From: an uncultured Lachnospiraceae bacterium
GTDB taxonomy: Bacteria > Bacillota > Clostridia > Lachnospirales > Lachnospiraceae
Assembly (NCBI GenBank): GCA_910579285.1
Contig: CAJTTT010000005.1
Location: 29,227 to 93,226 of the forward strand
Reading direction: 5' to 3'
Length of the DNA: 64,000 nt
Shown piece after piece: positions 1 through 7,393 of this stretch; within the stretch, counting starts at the first letter, position 1; each line of letters starts with the position of its first letter. Below the pieces are notes generated by a model that was not told where the DNA came from, did not search any database, and was given only the letters and a program-made list of their open reading frames with translations. The translations under genes and the position numbers were made by a program.

Positions 1-1336
1 CCAGCTCCATCATGGACATCTGGAAGGAGCCGTCTCCGCAGACCGCTATGACCTGACGGCCTTTGTCAGCCAGCTTCGCGCCCATAGCCGCCGGGATGGA
101 ATAACCCATAGTTCCCATGCCGCCTGTGGTCAAAAAACGTCCTTTCTTTACGATATGATAGCCACAGGACCAGATCTGGTTCTGGCCCACATCCGCCACA
201 TATACCGCATTATCATCCATCTCACGGGAAAGCATGGTGATGAAGGCCGCCGGATCCACATAGGCTGGATTCGGCCTGCGCACCGGCTGCATCGTATCGC
301 GGTAGGTATTCAGTGTCTGTATCCACTCCTCGTGCTCACAGGAAAACTCCTGTGTCGCAATATCTTCAAAAATATGTTTCGCGTCACCGACCAGCGGAAT
401 GGCGGGTCCTACATTCTTGCCAATCTCTGCCGGATCTACGTCGATATGGACAAGCACTTTATTTTCCGTGATCAGATCGGGCTGGTTCACTGCCCTGTCA
501 GCCACCCGCGCGCCCACCATGAGGAGAAGGTCCGATTCATTCATGGCCCGGTTTGCGAAAGGCTTGCCGTTATTGCCAACCATACCATAGTACATGGGGT
601 GCTCAGTCGGCATGACCCCGATTCCCATCATGGTCGAAACCACAGGAATGCGGTATTTCTCAGAAAAAGCGCGGAGACTTTCCTCCGCCTGGCTTAAGAG
701 CACGCCGCCGCCGGCACAGATCAGAGGACGCTTGGATTTTGCCAGCTCTTTTATGACTTTCTTGATCTGAGCCATGTTGCCCTTTACTGTGGGCTTGTAA
801 GTGCGCATGTTGACTTCATCGGGATACTTGAATTTCCCAACAGGCGCATTTTGGATATCTATGGGAATGTCGATCAGCACAGGTCCCTTACGGCCTGTGG
901 ACGCCAGATGAAATGCTTCCTTGAAGATCTGCGGAATATCCGCCGCATCTTTCACCAGATAGCTGTATTTGACAAAGGACTCCACCGCGCCAGTGATGTC
1001 CGCCTCCTGAAACACATCGGAGCCGAGCAGTTCGCTGTTCACCTGCCCCGTGATACATACGAGCGGTATGCTGTCCGCAAAGGCTGTTGCAACACCTGTA
1101 ATCAGATTGGTTGCGCCGGGGCCGGATGTCACGGCACATACACCGACTTTCCCAGATACTCTGGCAAGTCCGCTGGCCGCATGGGCCGCATTCTGTTCCG
1201 TGCGGATCAAAATGGTCTGGATGTCAGAATCCAGGATACTGTTGTAAAAGGGACATATGGCTACACCCGGGTAACCAAACACATATTCAACGCCTTCCGC
1301 CTCCAGGCATTTTACGATTGCATCTGCACCTATCAT
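1..1336 (-). CDS. ilvB: Acetolactate synthase large subunit (3' part beyond window edge)
   Basis: Catalytic subunit of acetolactate synthase (ThDP and FAD dependent), which condenses two pyruvates to 2-acetolactate in branched-chain amino acid synthesis. Reading the minus strand from ATG 1336 gives MIGADAIVKCLEAEG, with AGAGAGG about 8 bases upstream. The frame stays open to base 1, about 445 residues. The family is usually 550-570, so roughly the last 110 residues lie outside the window. Visible motifs are the catalytic Glu47 in RTEQNAAHAASG, the SGPGATN loop, and the start of the ThDP/Mg motif at GDGSFQMS. No ilvN regulatory subunit is in view. The gene starts 23 bp after the metH stop, so the two are probably co-transcribed. 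Another pyruvate-oxidase-family enzyme is possible but less likely. Confidence 0.88.
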   Translation of the reverse strand, partial: MIGADAIVKCLEAEGVEYVFGYPGVAICPFYNSILDSDIQTILIRTEQNAAHAASGLARVSGKVGVCAVTSGPGATNLITGVATAFADSIPLVCITGQVNSELLGSDVFQEADITGAVESFVKYSYLVKDAADIPQIFKEAFHLASTGRKGPVLIDIPIDIQNAPVGKFKYPDEVNMRTYKPTVKGNMAQIKKVIKELAKSKRPLICAGGGVLLSQAEESLRAFSEKYRIPVVSTMMGIGVMPTEHPMYYGMVGNNGKPFANRAMNESDLLLMVGARVADRAVNQPDLITENKVLVHIDVDPAEIGKNVGPAIPLVGDAKHIFEDIATQEFSCEHEEWIQTLNTYRDTMQPVRRPNPAYVDPAAFITMLSREMDDNAVYVADVGQNQIWSCGYHIVKKGRFLTTGGMGTMGYSIPAAMGAKLADKGRQVIAVCGDGSFQMSMMEL

Positions 1337-1359
1337 ATAGTTATCCTCTCTTTGAATAG

Positions 1360-3819
1360 TTACTCATTGATTCCCAAAAGTTTCTGTGTCAGCTTTACCG
1401 CATCGGCCGCATCCTTGGAATACCCGTCTGCGCCGATCTCATGCGCATACTCCTCCGTTATGACCGCACCGCCGATGATGATCTTCGCCTCAATCTCCCG
1501 CTCCTTCGCGTAATCGATTACATGGCGCATCTGCTGCATGGTGGTGGTCATCAGCGCAGAGAGCGCAATGACCTGCGCGTGATGTTCCCTGGCCGCCTCA
1601 ATGATTCTTTCTTTTGGCACATCCTTGCCCAGATCAATCACATGAAAACCGTAATTTTTCAACATCAGCGCCACCAGATTTTTCCCGATATCGTGGATAT
1701 CGCCCTCCACGGTGGCAATCACCACAGTCGGCATATCCGTTCCCGACTTGGCCTGTAAGAGAACAGGTTCCATATATTCGATAGAAGCCTTCATCGCCTC
1801 CGCGCTGGCAATGAGCTGGGGCAGGAAATATTTTCCCTTGTCAAACAGCTCGCCAACCTCGTTGATGGCGGGCAGAAGAACCTCATCGAGAAGCGCTTTT
1901 GCCTCAAATCCCTGCTCCATCGCCTTCTTTGTGTCCTCCACGATGATATCCCGCTTTCCCTTTAGAACATCGGTACGGAGTCTGTCACGGGGCGAGGAAG
2001 CGCTCTCCTCTGGCGCCGCCTTGTTCAGACGGATTCCCGTCTCCTTTGGCGCGGTCTCCCCGGCCGCCTCTTTCTTCTCCCGCAGGGCATCCATCAGCCG
2101 GATATATCGGGTATCCGCTTCCTCCTTATTCAGAAGCAGATCCGATGCGAAAGCGCAGCTCATCAGAAGCTCCTGCGAAGGGTTTGCAATGGCCATTGTC
2201 AGGCCCTCACGGATTGCCATTGTGAGAAAAGCAGTGTTTACAAAACCTCTCTCTGGCAGCCCGAAAGAAATATTGGAAAGGCCGCAGATCGTGGCAAGCC
2301 CTTTTTCCTTACAGTAGCGGATCGTCTCAAGCGTCTCTATGGCCGCGTTCTTATTCGCTCCCACGGTAGCCACCAGACCGTCCACCACAATATCTTCTTT
2401 TGTCAGGCCGAGCGCATAGGCTTTTTCCTGTATGCTTTCTATAATGTTCGTCTTTTCCTCCAGATCCTTGGGAAGTCCCGCGTCCGACAAAGGCAGGAGA
2501 ATAAACATGGCGCCGTACTTTTTGGCAATGGCAAGCAGAGCGTCCTGCTTCGCCTGTTCGCCAGAGATAGAATTGATCAGCGCACGGCCCGGATATCTGC
2601 GAAGCGCCGCCTCCAGCACGTCCACATGGCTGGAATCGATGGACAGGGGCAGGCTCGTAACCCCGCTCACCGTCTCGATGGCCTTTAACATCATGGCTTT
2701 CTCATCGATGCCGCTCATTCCCATGTTCACATCCAGAATGCTTGCGCCGCAGGCTTCCTGTGCCTCCGCAAAGTCAGACACCATCTCCAGGGAGCCTTCC
2801 CTGAGCGCCGCCTGCAGCTTCTTTTTCCCGGTGGGGTTTATGCGCTCGCCAACTACGATAAAGGGATCTTCCAGCCCGAATGCCACCGTCTGCCGCTCAC
2901 TCGTCAAAAATCGTTTTTCCGGCTTTGCCCGGTGCATGACGGCCATATCCTGTACCGCCTCCTTTGCCGCCCGGATATGTGCCGGCGTTGTGCCACAGCA
3001 GCCGCCGAGCACGGAAGCGCCAGCCGAAACCAGATCCCGCATATGACGACCGAATTCCTCAGCCCCCATGTCGTAAACCGTATTGCCCTCCGCATCCAGG
3101 GAAGGCAGTCCGGCGTTTGGTTTGGCGATAATGGGAATACTGGTAACCTCCGCCATGCGGCGCACCGTATCCACCATCTTGTCCGGCCCCGTGGAACAGT
3201 TTGTCCCCACCGCCGCAACGCCCAGACTCTCCAGTACAACCGCCGCGGTAACCGCATCGGTGCCAAACAGCGTCCTGCCGTCCGCCTCAAAGGTAAGCGT
3301 TGCCATCACAGCCAGGTCACAGACCTCCTTCGCCGCGATCACAGCAGCCCTCGTCTCCTGCAGGCTCATCATCGTCTCTATCACCAGCAGATCCACCCCC
3401 GCCTCGATGAGATAGTGGATCTGTTCCTTATATACCTCAACCAGTTCCTCGAAATCCAGTTTTCCCATAGGGGCGAGCTGTTCGCCTGTCATGGTCAGAT
3501 CGCCTGCAATATATGCCTTCCCGCCGACCGCCTCTCTGGAAATTTCGACCAGATCCCGGTTGATCTGTTCGATCTGCTCTTCCATGCCGTACTCTTTCAG
3601 CTTGATCCGATTGGACGTGAAAGTAGGCGCGTAGACAATATCGCTGCCTGCCGACACAAAGTCCCGCTGCAGCCTGATCATAATATCTCTGTGTTCCAAA
3701 ATCCACTGTTCCGGGCAGACACCCGCCGGCATGCCCTGCTTTTGCAGATTGGAGCCGGTGGCGCCATCCAGAAACAGGGGCGTATTTTTTAGTAACGTCT
3801 GAAATTCTTGTCTGTTCAT
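1360..3819 (-). CDS. metH: Cobalamin-dependent methionine synthase, short form without activation domain
   Basis: Transfers the methyl group of 5-methyl-THF to homocysteine through cobalamin, in the cytosol. The 819 residues contain a homocysteine methyltransferase barrel (about 1-290) with zinc ligands Cys208, Cys274 and Cys275 (GTNCSTGP and GGCCGTTPAH). A pterin-binding barrel follows (about 320-570, with ERINPTGKKK and LDVNMG), then a B12 cap and Rossmann domain (about 620-819) with the DxHxxG signature at 707-712, where His709 would be the cobalt ligand. The C-terminal SAM-binding activation domain of the roughly 1,200-residue E. coli enzyme is absent, as is common in Clostridia, where reactivation is done by another protein. 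The start has GAGAGG 10 bases upstream. ilvB follows after 23 bp. No B12 or SAM riboswitch is visible upstream. Confidence 0.93.
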   Translation of the reverse strand: MNRQEFQTLLKNTPLFLDGATGSNLQKQGMPAGVCPEQWILEHRDIMIRLQRDFVSAGSDIVYAPTFTSNRIKLKEYGMEEQIEQINRDLVEISREAVGGKAYIAGDLTMTGEQLAPMGKLDFEELVEVYKEQIHYLIEAGVDLLVIETMMSLQETRAAVIAAKEVCDLAVMATLTFEADGRTLFGTDAVTAAVVLESLGVAAVGTNCSTGPDKMVDTVRRMAEVTSIPIIAKPNAGLPSLDAEGNTVYDMGAEEFGRHMRDLVSAGASVLGGCCGTTPAHIRAAKEAVQDMAVMHRAKPEKRFLTSERQTVAFGLEDPFIVVGERINPTGKKKLQAALREGSLEMVSDFAEAQEACGASILDVNMGMSGIDEKAMMLKAIETVSGVTSLPLSIDSSHVDVLEAALRRYPGRALINSISGEQAKQDALLAIAKKYGAMFILLPLSDAGLPKDLEEKTNIIESIQEKAYALGLTKEDIVVDGLVATVGANKNAAIETLETIRYCKEKGLATICGLSNISFGLPERGFVNTAFLTMAIREGLTMAIANPSQELLMSCAFASDLLLNKEEADTRYIRLMDALREKKEAAGETAPKETGIRLNKAAPEESASSPRDRLRTDVLKGKRDIIVEDTKKAMEQGFEAKALLDEVLLPAINEVGELFDKGKYFLPQLIASAEAMKASIEYMEPVLLQAKSGTDMPTVVIATVEGDIHDIGKNLVALMLKNYGFHVIDLGKDVPKERIIEAAREHHAQVIALSALMTTTMQQMRHVIDYAKEREIEAKIIIGGAVITEEYAHEIGADGYSKDAADAVKLTQKLLGINE

Positions 3820-3844
3820 ATATCTCTACCTCTCAAATCTATGC

Positions 3845-3941
3845 GGAGAATGCCGTATTTTAGGCATTTTCCTGAGTGAAATATAGAACTTCTCCACGAA
3901 ACAGCCTCTGCTGTGAGTGGCTAGAAGCTCTTTTCACTCTA
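3845..3941. repeat. Two-hairpin intergenic element, copy 1
   Basis: Two adjacent stem-loops lie between the lipoprotein stop and metH. Hairpin A is GGAGAATGCC (3845-3854) pairing with GGCATTTTCC (3863-3872). Hairpin B is GAGTGAAA (3874-3881) pairing with TTTCACTC (3932-3939). Inside B are AGAACTTCT/AGAAGCTCT, CCAC/GTGG and a CAGC-CTCT-GCTG tip. The last base of stem B is the first base of the lipoprotein stop codon read on the plus strand (CTA 3939-3941, TAG in the gene). Copy 2 at 20483-20580 has the same design with paired base changes. In transcript order the gene stop comes first, then B, then A. Confidence 0.8.
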
Positions 3942-4559
3942 TTCCTCGTAGAAAACCGTATCGTCAGTGTCAAAATCATCCTCCGGCTCGTCCCCTCCAT
4001 TCTCTTCGGGCTGCGCATCCTCCGGCTCCCCGGACTCTTCCGTCTCACCATCCTCATCCTTCCGATTCAGATAGCCTCCGCCAAGGAGCGGACTTTCCTC
4101 CGTGTAGGTGACGCCCTCCCCTTCGGGAATCTCCCCGTGCAGAATCGTGATGATATACTGGATGCGTATATTGGTTCTGTCATAATATTCCAGCGCCGCC
4201 TGCTCAGATCCCTCATCGTAGGCGTCCCCGCCGTAAGCCGCGTGGAAAAGAGCAACCGCCTCTTTCATATTTTCATCCGCCTCATCGGCAAGGCTTTCCA
4301 CCGCTGCAAACTGTTCCGGCACTTCAAGTTCCGCCATCCACTGGATGTCTTCGGCAAAAGCGTCCAGATACCCAAGCAGTTCGATCACCGCAGTATCGGA
4401 TTCCCGGTCAATGGCATTCATCTTATCGTTGTACTCAGCCGTCCGCTCAAAAAAGGTATTCATATCCTCCTGATAAGCTGTCAGTTCCTCGTTCTCTCCG
4501 CAGGCTGTGAGCAGAAAAGCAAAAAGCATGCAGACCAGCGTCATCTTGTATTTTGTCAA
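3939..4559 (-). CDS. Small acidic lipoprotein
   Basis: Predicted extracytoplasmic lipoprotein of unknown function, 206 residues. I chose the TTG start at 4559 because GGAGG sits 9 bases upstream; the next ATG (4544) is 24 bases from it. The N-terminus is a short type II signal peptide with lipobox LLTAC, so Cys20 would be lipidated. The mature part is helical and strongly acidic, and its last 50 residues are almost all Glu, Asp, Gly and Pro (for example EDGETEESGEPEDAQPEENG). No enzymatic motif is visible. It stands alone: the upstream HMA gene ends in a terminator, and downstream lies repeat copy 1, whose stem includes this gene's stop codon. Confidence 0.8.
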   Translation of the reverse strand: MTKYKMTLVCMLFAFLLTACGENEELTAYQEDMNTFFERTAEYNDKMNAIDRESDTAVIELLGYLDAFAEDIQWMAELEVPEQFAAVESLADEADENMKEAVALFHAAYGGDAYDEGSEQAALEYYDRTNIRIQYIITILHGEIPEGEGVTYTEESPLLGGGYLNRKDEDGETEESGEPEDAQPEENGGDEPEDDFDTDDTVFYEE

Positions 4560-4663
4560 AACAGTTATCCTCCAAAAAATATAAAAATTCATAAATCCCC
4601 TATCTAAACATACTACTGATTTCCGCCAATTTCGTCAACCTTTTCTTTTATGGGAAAATAAGA

Positions 4664-4700
4664 GAAAAAAAGAGCGGCAGACCATGCCGGCCGCCCGCTC
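4664..4700 (-). terminator. Rho-independent terminator after arsR-HMA pair
   Basis: GAGCGG (4672-4677) pairs with CCGCTC (4695-4700) around a GC-rich loop. On the minus strand the stem is followed by a run of seven T (A-run at 4664-4670). It lies 28 bases past the HMA stop codon. Confidence 0.75.
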
Positions 4701-4727
4701 CTTCTGTTTTATTTCCTGTTTTTGCTA

Positions 4728-4946
4728 TCAGAATGCGATGTCGCAGTCAGGCTCCACCTTCCGGCACGCCTTCAGAACCTGTTTCATAACGCCCTTTTCA
4801 TCCGCACCTTCCACGAAATCCACCTTCATTTTCTGCGTCATAAAACTTACCACAGCCTCCGCCACACCTTCCGTCCTGTTTGCGGCTTCCTGCATCTTCT
4901 CCGCGCAGTTTGCGCAGTCCACCTCAATCTTATAAGTTTTTGTCAT
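4728..4946 (-). CDS. Free-standing heavy-metal-associated (HMA) domain protein
   Basis: A 72-residue ferredoxin-like HMA domain with the metal-binding pair DCANC at residues 10-14. Asp directly before CxxC is the form seen in the N-terminal domains of CadA/ZntA zinc-cadmium ATPases, whereas copper chaperones usually have Met-x-Cys-x-x-Cys. Two extra cysteines (CRKVEPDC) lie near the C-terminus. It probably binds or shuttles a soft divalent metal in the cytosol. Its ATG overlaps the stop of the upstream ArsR gene by 4 bases, so the two are translationally coupled. A strong terminator follows, so no transporter is co-transcribed in this window. Confidence 0.85.
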   Translation of the reverse strand: MTKTYKIEVDCANCAEKMQEAANRTEGVAEAVVSFMTQKMKVDFVEGADEKGVMKQVLKACRKVEPDCDIAF

Positions 4947-5248
4947 TTCCCCGCTCCTTCCATAATGTGTTCCATTCCCATATTGAGAATAGCCCGGACA
5001 TGCTCGTCATCCAGAGAATAGAAAATCGACTTGCCCTCCCGTCTGCTCTTGACCAGCTTGGAAGTCTTCAGAATCCGAAGCTGATGACTGACGGAAGACT
5101 GGCTCATCTGTAAAATCCCGGCAATATCGTTCACACACCGCTCCGTATCAAGCATGGCATACAAAATTCTGATCCGGGTAGGGTCACCAAATATCTTAAA
5201 AAGCTCCGCCAGTCCATAGACCGCCTCATCTCTATACGCTTTCTCCAC
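4943..5248 (-). CDS. ArsR/SmtB family metal-sensing repressor
   Basis: Winged-helix repressor that leaves DNA when metal binds. The start is GTG 5248, with an excellent AGGAAGGAGG 6 bases upstream, giving 101 residues; a GTG seven codons earlier has no such site. The HTH reads MSQSSVSHQLRILKTSKLV. The C-terminal helix has the pattern Asp-x-His-(10)-His-(2)-Glu in DDEHVRAILNMGMEHIME, which matches the alpha5 zinc site of CzrA/SmtB-type sensors (established for that family). A single Cys in CVNDIA marks the alpha3 region, so an alpha3N cadmium/lead site is unlikely. It is coupled to the HMA gene and preceded by a palindrome at 5290-5309. Confidence 0.9.
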   Translation of the reverse strand: MEKAYRDEAVYGLAELFKIFGDPTRIRILYAMLDTERCVNDIAGILQMSQSSVSHQLRILKTSKLVKSRREGKSIFYSLDDEHVRAILNMGMEHIMEGAGK

Positions 5249-5289
5249 AAGCGTCCTCCTTCCTCTCACACAGTATTATATGTTTACTT

Positions 5290-5309
5290 GTTCATATTTT
5301 AATATGAAC
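5290..5309. promoter_or_regulatory. Putative ArsR operator palindrome
   Basis: GTTCATATT-TT-AATATGAAC is a perfect 9-2-9 inverted repeat 42 bases upstream of the arsR start. ArsR/SmtB repressors classically bind 12-2-12 AT-rich palindromes of this type over their own promoter. Autoregulation is inferred. Confidence 0.7.
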
Positions 5310-5389
5310 CATCGTGATTTGTCAAGCCGATATTTCCATCAGCCAGGAATTTTTCTGCAGATGATGGTATTCTTTGCGCAGGCAGGTGA

Positions 5390-5425
5390 CACAAAAACGG
5401 GAGACCCGCAAAAGGTCTCCCCGTC
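5390..5425 (-). terminator. Rho-independent terminator of chemoreceptor gene
   Basis: CGGGAGACC pairs with GGTCTCCCCG around the loop CGCAAAA. On the minus strand a T-run follows (A-run 5393-5397). It lies just past the MCP stop codon at 5444. Confidence 0.75.
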
Positions 5426-5443
5426 CGTTTTCTCTGATGTAAA

Positions 5444-7159
5444 TTACAGCTTGAAGAAAGCCACATTCTCCTCCAGAATCTGCGCCATCGATTTCAGCTC
5501 GCCTGCCGCTTCTGCAAGCAGATTGATGGTAGCGTTCAGCTCCTGCATGGATGCGGTCGTCTCCTGCGTGGAAGCCGCGTTCTCCTCGGACACTGCGGAC
5601 AGATTCTGGATCACGTCCACAACTTTTCCTCTCTCGCTGTTGCACTCATCCGCCTGGCTGCTGATCACACTGGATTCCTTTCTGGAATTCTCGATGCCAG
5701 TGCTCACGACATCGAATTTCTCCCTTGTCTGCACCAGTTTCTGCTGCTGTTCCAAAATAATCTCATTCACTTCATTCATAATCTGGACAGACGCTTCAGA
5801 GTCGACCGTCAACTGGTGAATGATATCCTCTATAGTCTTCGTGGACTGTGCGGAATCCTCAGACAGCTTGGAAATCTGGGTTGCCACTACGGCAAATCCG
5901 CGGCCGGCCTCTCCTGCCCGGGCTGCCTCTATGCTTGCATTCAAGGCAAGCAGGCTGGTCTCACTGGCAATCGATGCGATGAGATTGACGGCATCCTGGA
6001 TTCTGGTGACAGAATCGTTGGTCGTATGTACGGAAACCTCGATCTTTTTGATCGCATCCGTTGTCCTGTCATTGGACTCACTCAGTTCGTTGATAATTCT
6101 GGAAGCCTCCACATCCGACTCGTGCATCTGCTCCGAAAGGTTGTCAAGCTCCTTTACGCTGTCCGCAATCTTTTCAATGATAGCGCCCATATTGGCAATC
6201 TGTCCGGTAGCGGACTCGATATCCTCCGCCATAGCGACGGCTCCTTTGGAGATATCCTCCACCGCGCTGCTGATTTCATCGGCCGTGGTCGAGGTCTGGG
6301 ATGCCATAGTCTCCAGATTGTCTCCCTGCCGCATCAGCGTATCGGTATTTTTCTTAATGCTGCCGATAATGCTCTGCAGCTCATCCAACAGTCTCTTTAC
6401 GGCATGTCCCATAACGCCGATTTCATCGGATCTTCTCAAAATTCTCTCGTTTACGGTCAGATTCAGATCGCCATCCGCCAGTGAAGAAAGAAGTGTCTCT
6501 GTCTGGACAATGACTCTTGCGATCGCGCTCGCAATCTTTGCACATACTAACAGCGCAACGATGAGAACAAAACCGGCAATTCCAAGAATCATCAGTGAAC
6601 TCCGGTTGATTCTGGCATTGGCCTCCGTGGCAGGCTGTCCCGCGAACACCATACCCACGCATTTCCCGCTGGCATCAAGCGCCGGCATATAGAACGCATA
6701 GTAAGTTTCCCCGTTTATGACAACGCTGTCCGTCTCATAATTTTTTCCTTCGTTGATAACAGCCTGTATCACCGCGTCAGACGCTTTCGTGCCAAGGATC
6801 CGCTCCCCGGTGTCTTTATCCCGCAAAGAAGTGGCGCGTCTGGTATCCCCAAAGAAGAGAGTCACATCCGCATCGCTGCCGTCCACAAAACTGTCAATGA
6901 TATCCACGTTTTCAGAAACGCTGTAATCGCCTTTATAAAGCGTGTCTCCCTCCATTCGGTATTCACCCGGGTCGAGCGCCTCATAAGCTGCATATACGCT
7001 CCGGCAGAGGTTTTCAAGCCCGTCCATCGTGGCATCGTGCACCATATTTCTCATGGTACCGATTGCATACACCGTAACAAAAGTAACCATAACCACCAGC
7101 GGGATCACACAGAGCATCAAAAGCTGCGCCATTACGCTTAATTTCTTCTGTTTTTTCAT
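5444..7159 (-). CDS. Methyl-accepting chemotaxis protein with single-Cache sensor
   Basis: A 571-residue transmembrane chemoreceptor. TM1 is about residues 9-31. An extracellular single-Cache-like sensor spans about 35-185, with FVDGSDADVTLFFGDTRRAT and the GETYYAFYMPALDASGKCVG strand. TM2 is about 188-210, followed by HAMP to about 270. The cytoplasmic signalling domain carries the highly conserved hairpin tip (IASETSLLALNASIEAARAG followed by EAGRGFAVVA). It would regulate CheA. No other chemotaxis or flagellar gene is in the window, so its ligand cannot be guessed from context. The RBS AAGGAGA is 8 bases from ATG. A possible sigma-D type promoter lies about 110 bp upstream and a terminator lies downstream, so it is monocistronic. 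Confidence 0.93.
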   Translation of the reverse strand: MKKQKKLSVMAQLLMLCVIPLVVMVTFVTVYAIGTMRNMVHDATMDGLENLCRSVYAAYEALDPGEYRMEGDTLYKGDYSVSENVDIIDSFVDGSDADVTLFFGDTRRATSLRDKDTGERILGTKASDAVIQAVINEGKNYETDSVVINGETYYAFYMPALDASGKCVGMVFAGQPATEANARINRSSLMILGIAGFVLIVALLVCAKIASAIARVIVQTETLLSSLADGDLNLTVNERILRRSDEIGVMGHAVKRLLDELQSIIGSIKKNTDTLMRQGDNLETMASQTSTTADEISSAVEDISKGAVAMAEDIESATGQIANMGAIIEKIADSVKELDNLSEQMHESDVEASRIINELSESNDRTTDAIKKIEVSVHTTNDSVTRIQDAVNLIASIASETSLLALNASIEAARAGEAGRGFAVVATQISKLSEDSAQSTKTIEDIIHQLTVDSEASVQIMNEVNEIILEQQQKLVQTREKFDVVSTGIENSRKESSVISSQADECNSERGKVVDVIQNLSAVSEENAASTQETTASMQELNATINLLAEAAGELKSMAQILEENVAFFKL

Positions 7160-7271
7160 CCTTAACTTCTCCTTTTACTTGATACATTTTCAACCTCTCC
7201 CCGCATTTTTGATGACAATATATAGTCAGCACCAATGCAATGCAAGGAAGGCAGCCAGCCGAAAAATGAGA

Positions 7272-7296
7272 GAATCGGACAGTGTCTATGATTTTA
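7272..7296 (-). promoter_or_regulatory. Candidate sigma-D (sigma-28) promoter for the chemoreceptor
   Basis: On the minus strand TAAA (7296-7293), 14 bases, then CCGATTC (7278-7272). This resembles the flagellar/chemotaxis sigma factor consensus TAAA-N14-16-CCGATAT. It would give a leader of about 105 bases. Two mismatches in the -10 keep this tentative. Confidence 0.4.
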
Positions 7297-7393
7297 TCAT
7301 ATTTGTTTCAAAATTTCCATAATAAACAAGGAAAAACGTAAAATTTACACATAACCTACATATTATTACACAAATTCTGCCTTTATCAACAGA

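Noticed and set aside
2932..3792. Plus-strand open frame of 286 codons opposite metH
   Set aside because: Shadow of the methyltransferase domain, whose zinc cysteines and motifs are intact on the minus strand.
3820..3938. Possible cobalamin or SAM riboswitch upstream of metH
   Set aside because: The upstream space holds only the two-hairpin element and a short leader; no B12-box or S-box core is present.
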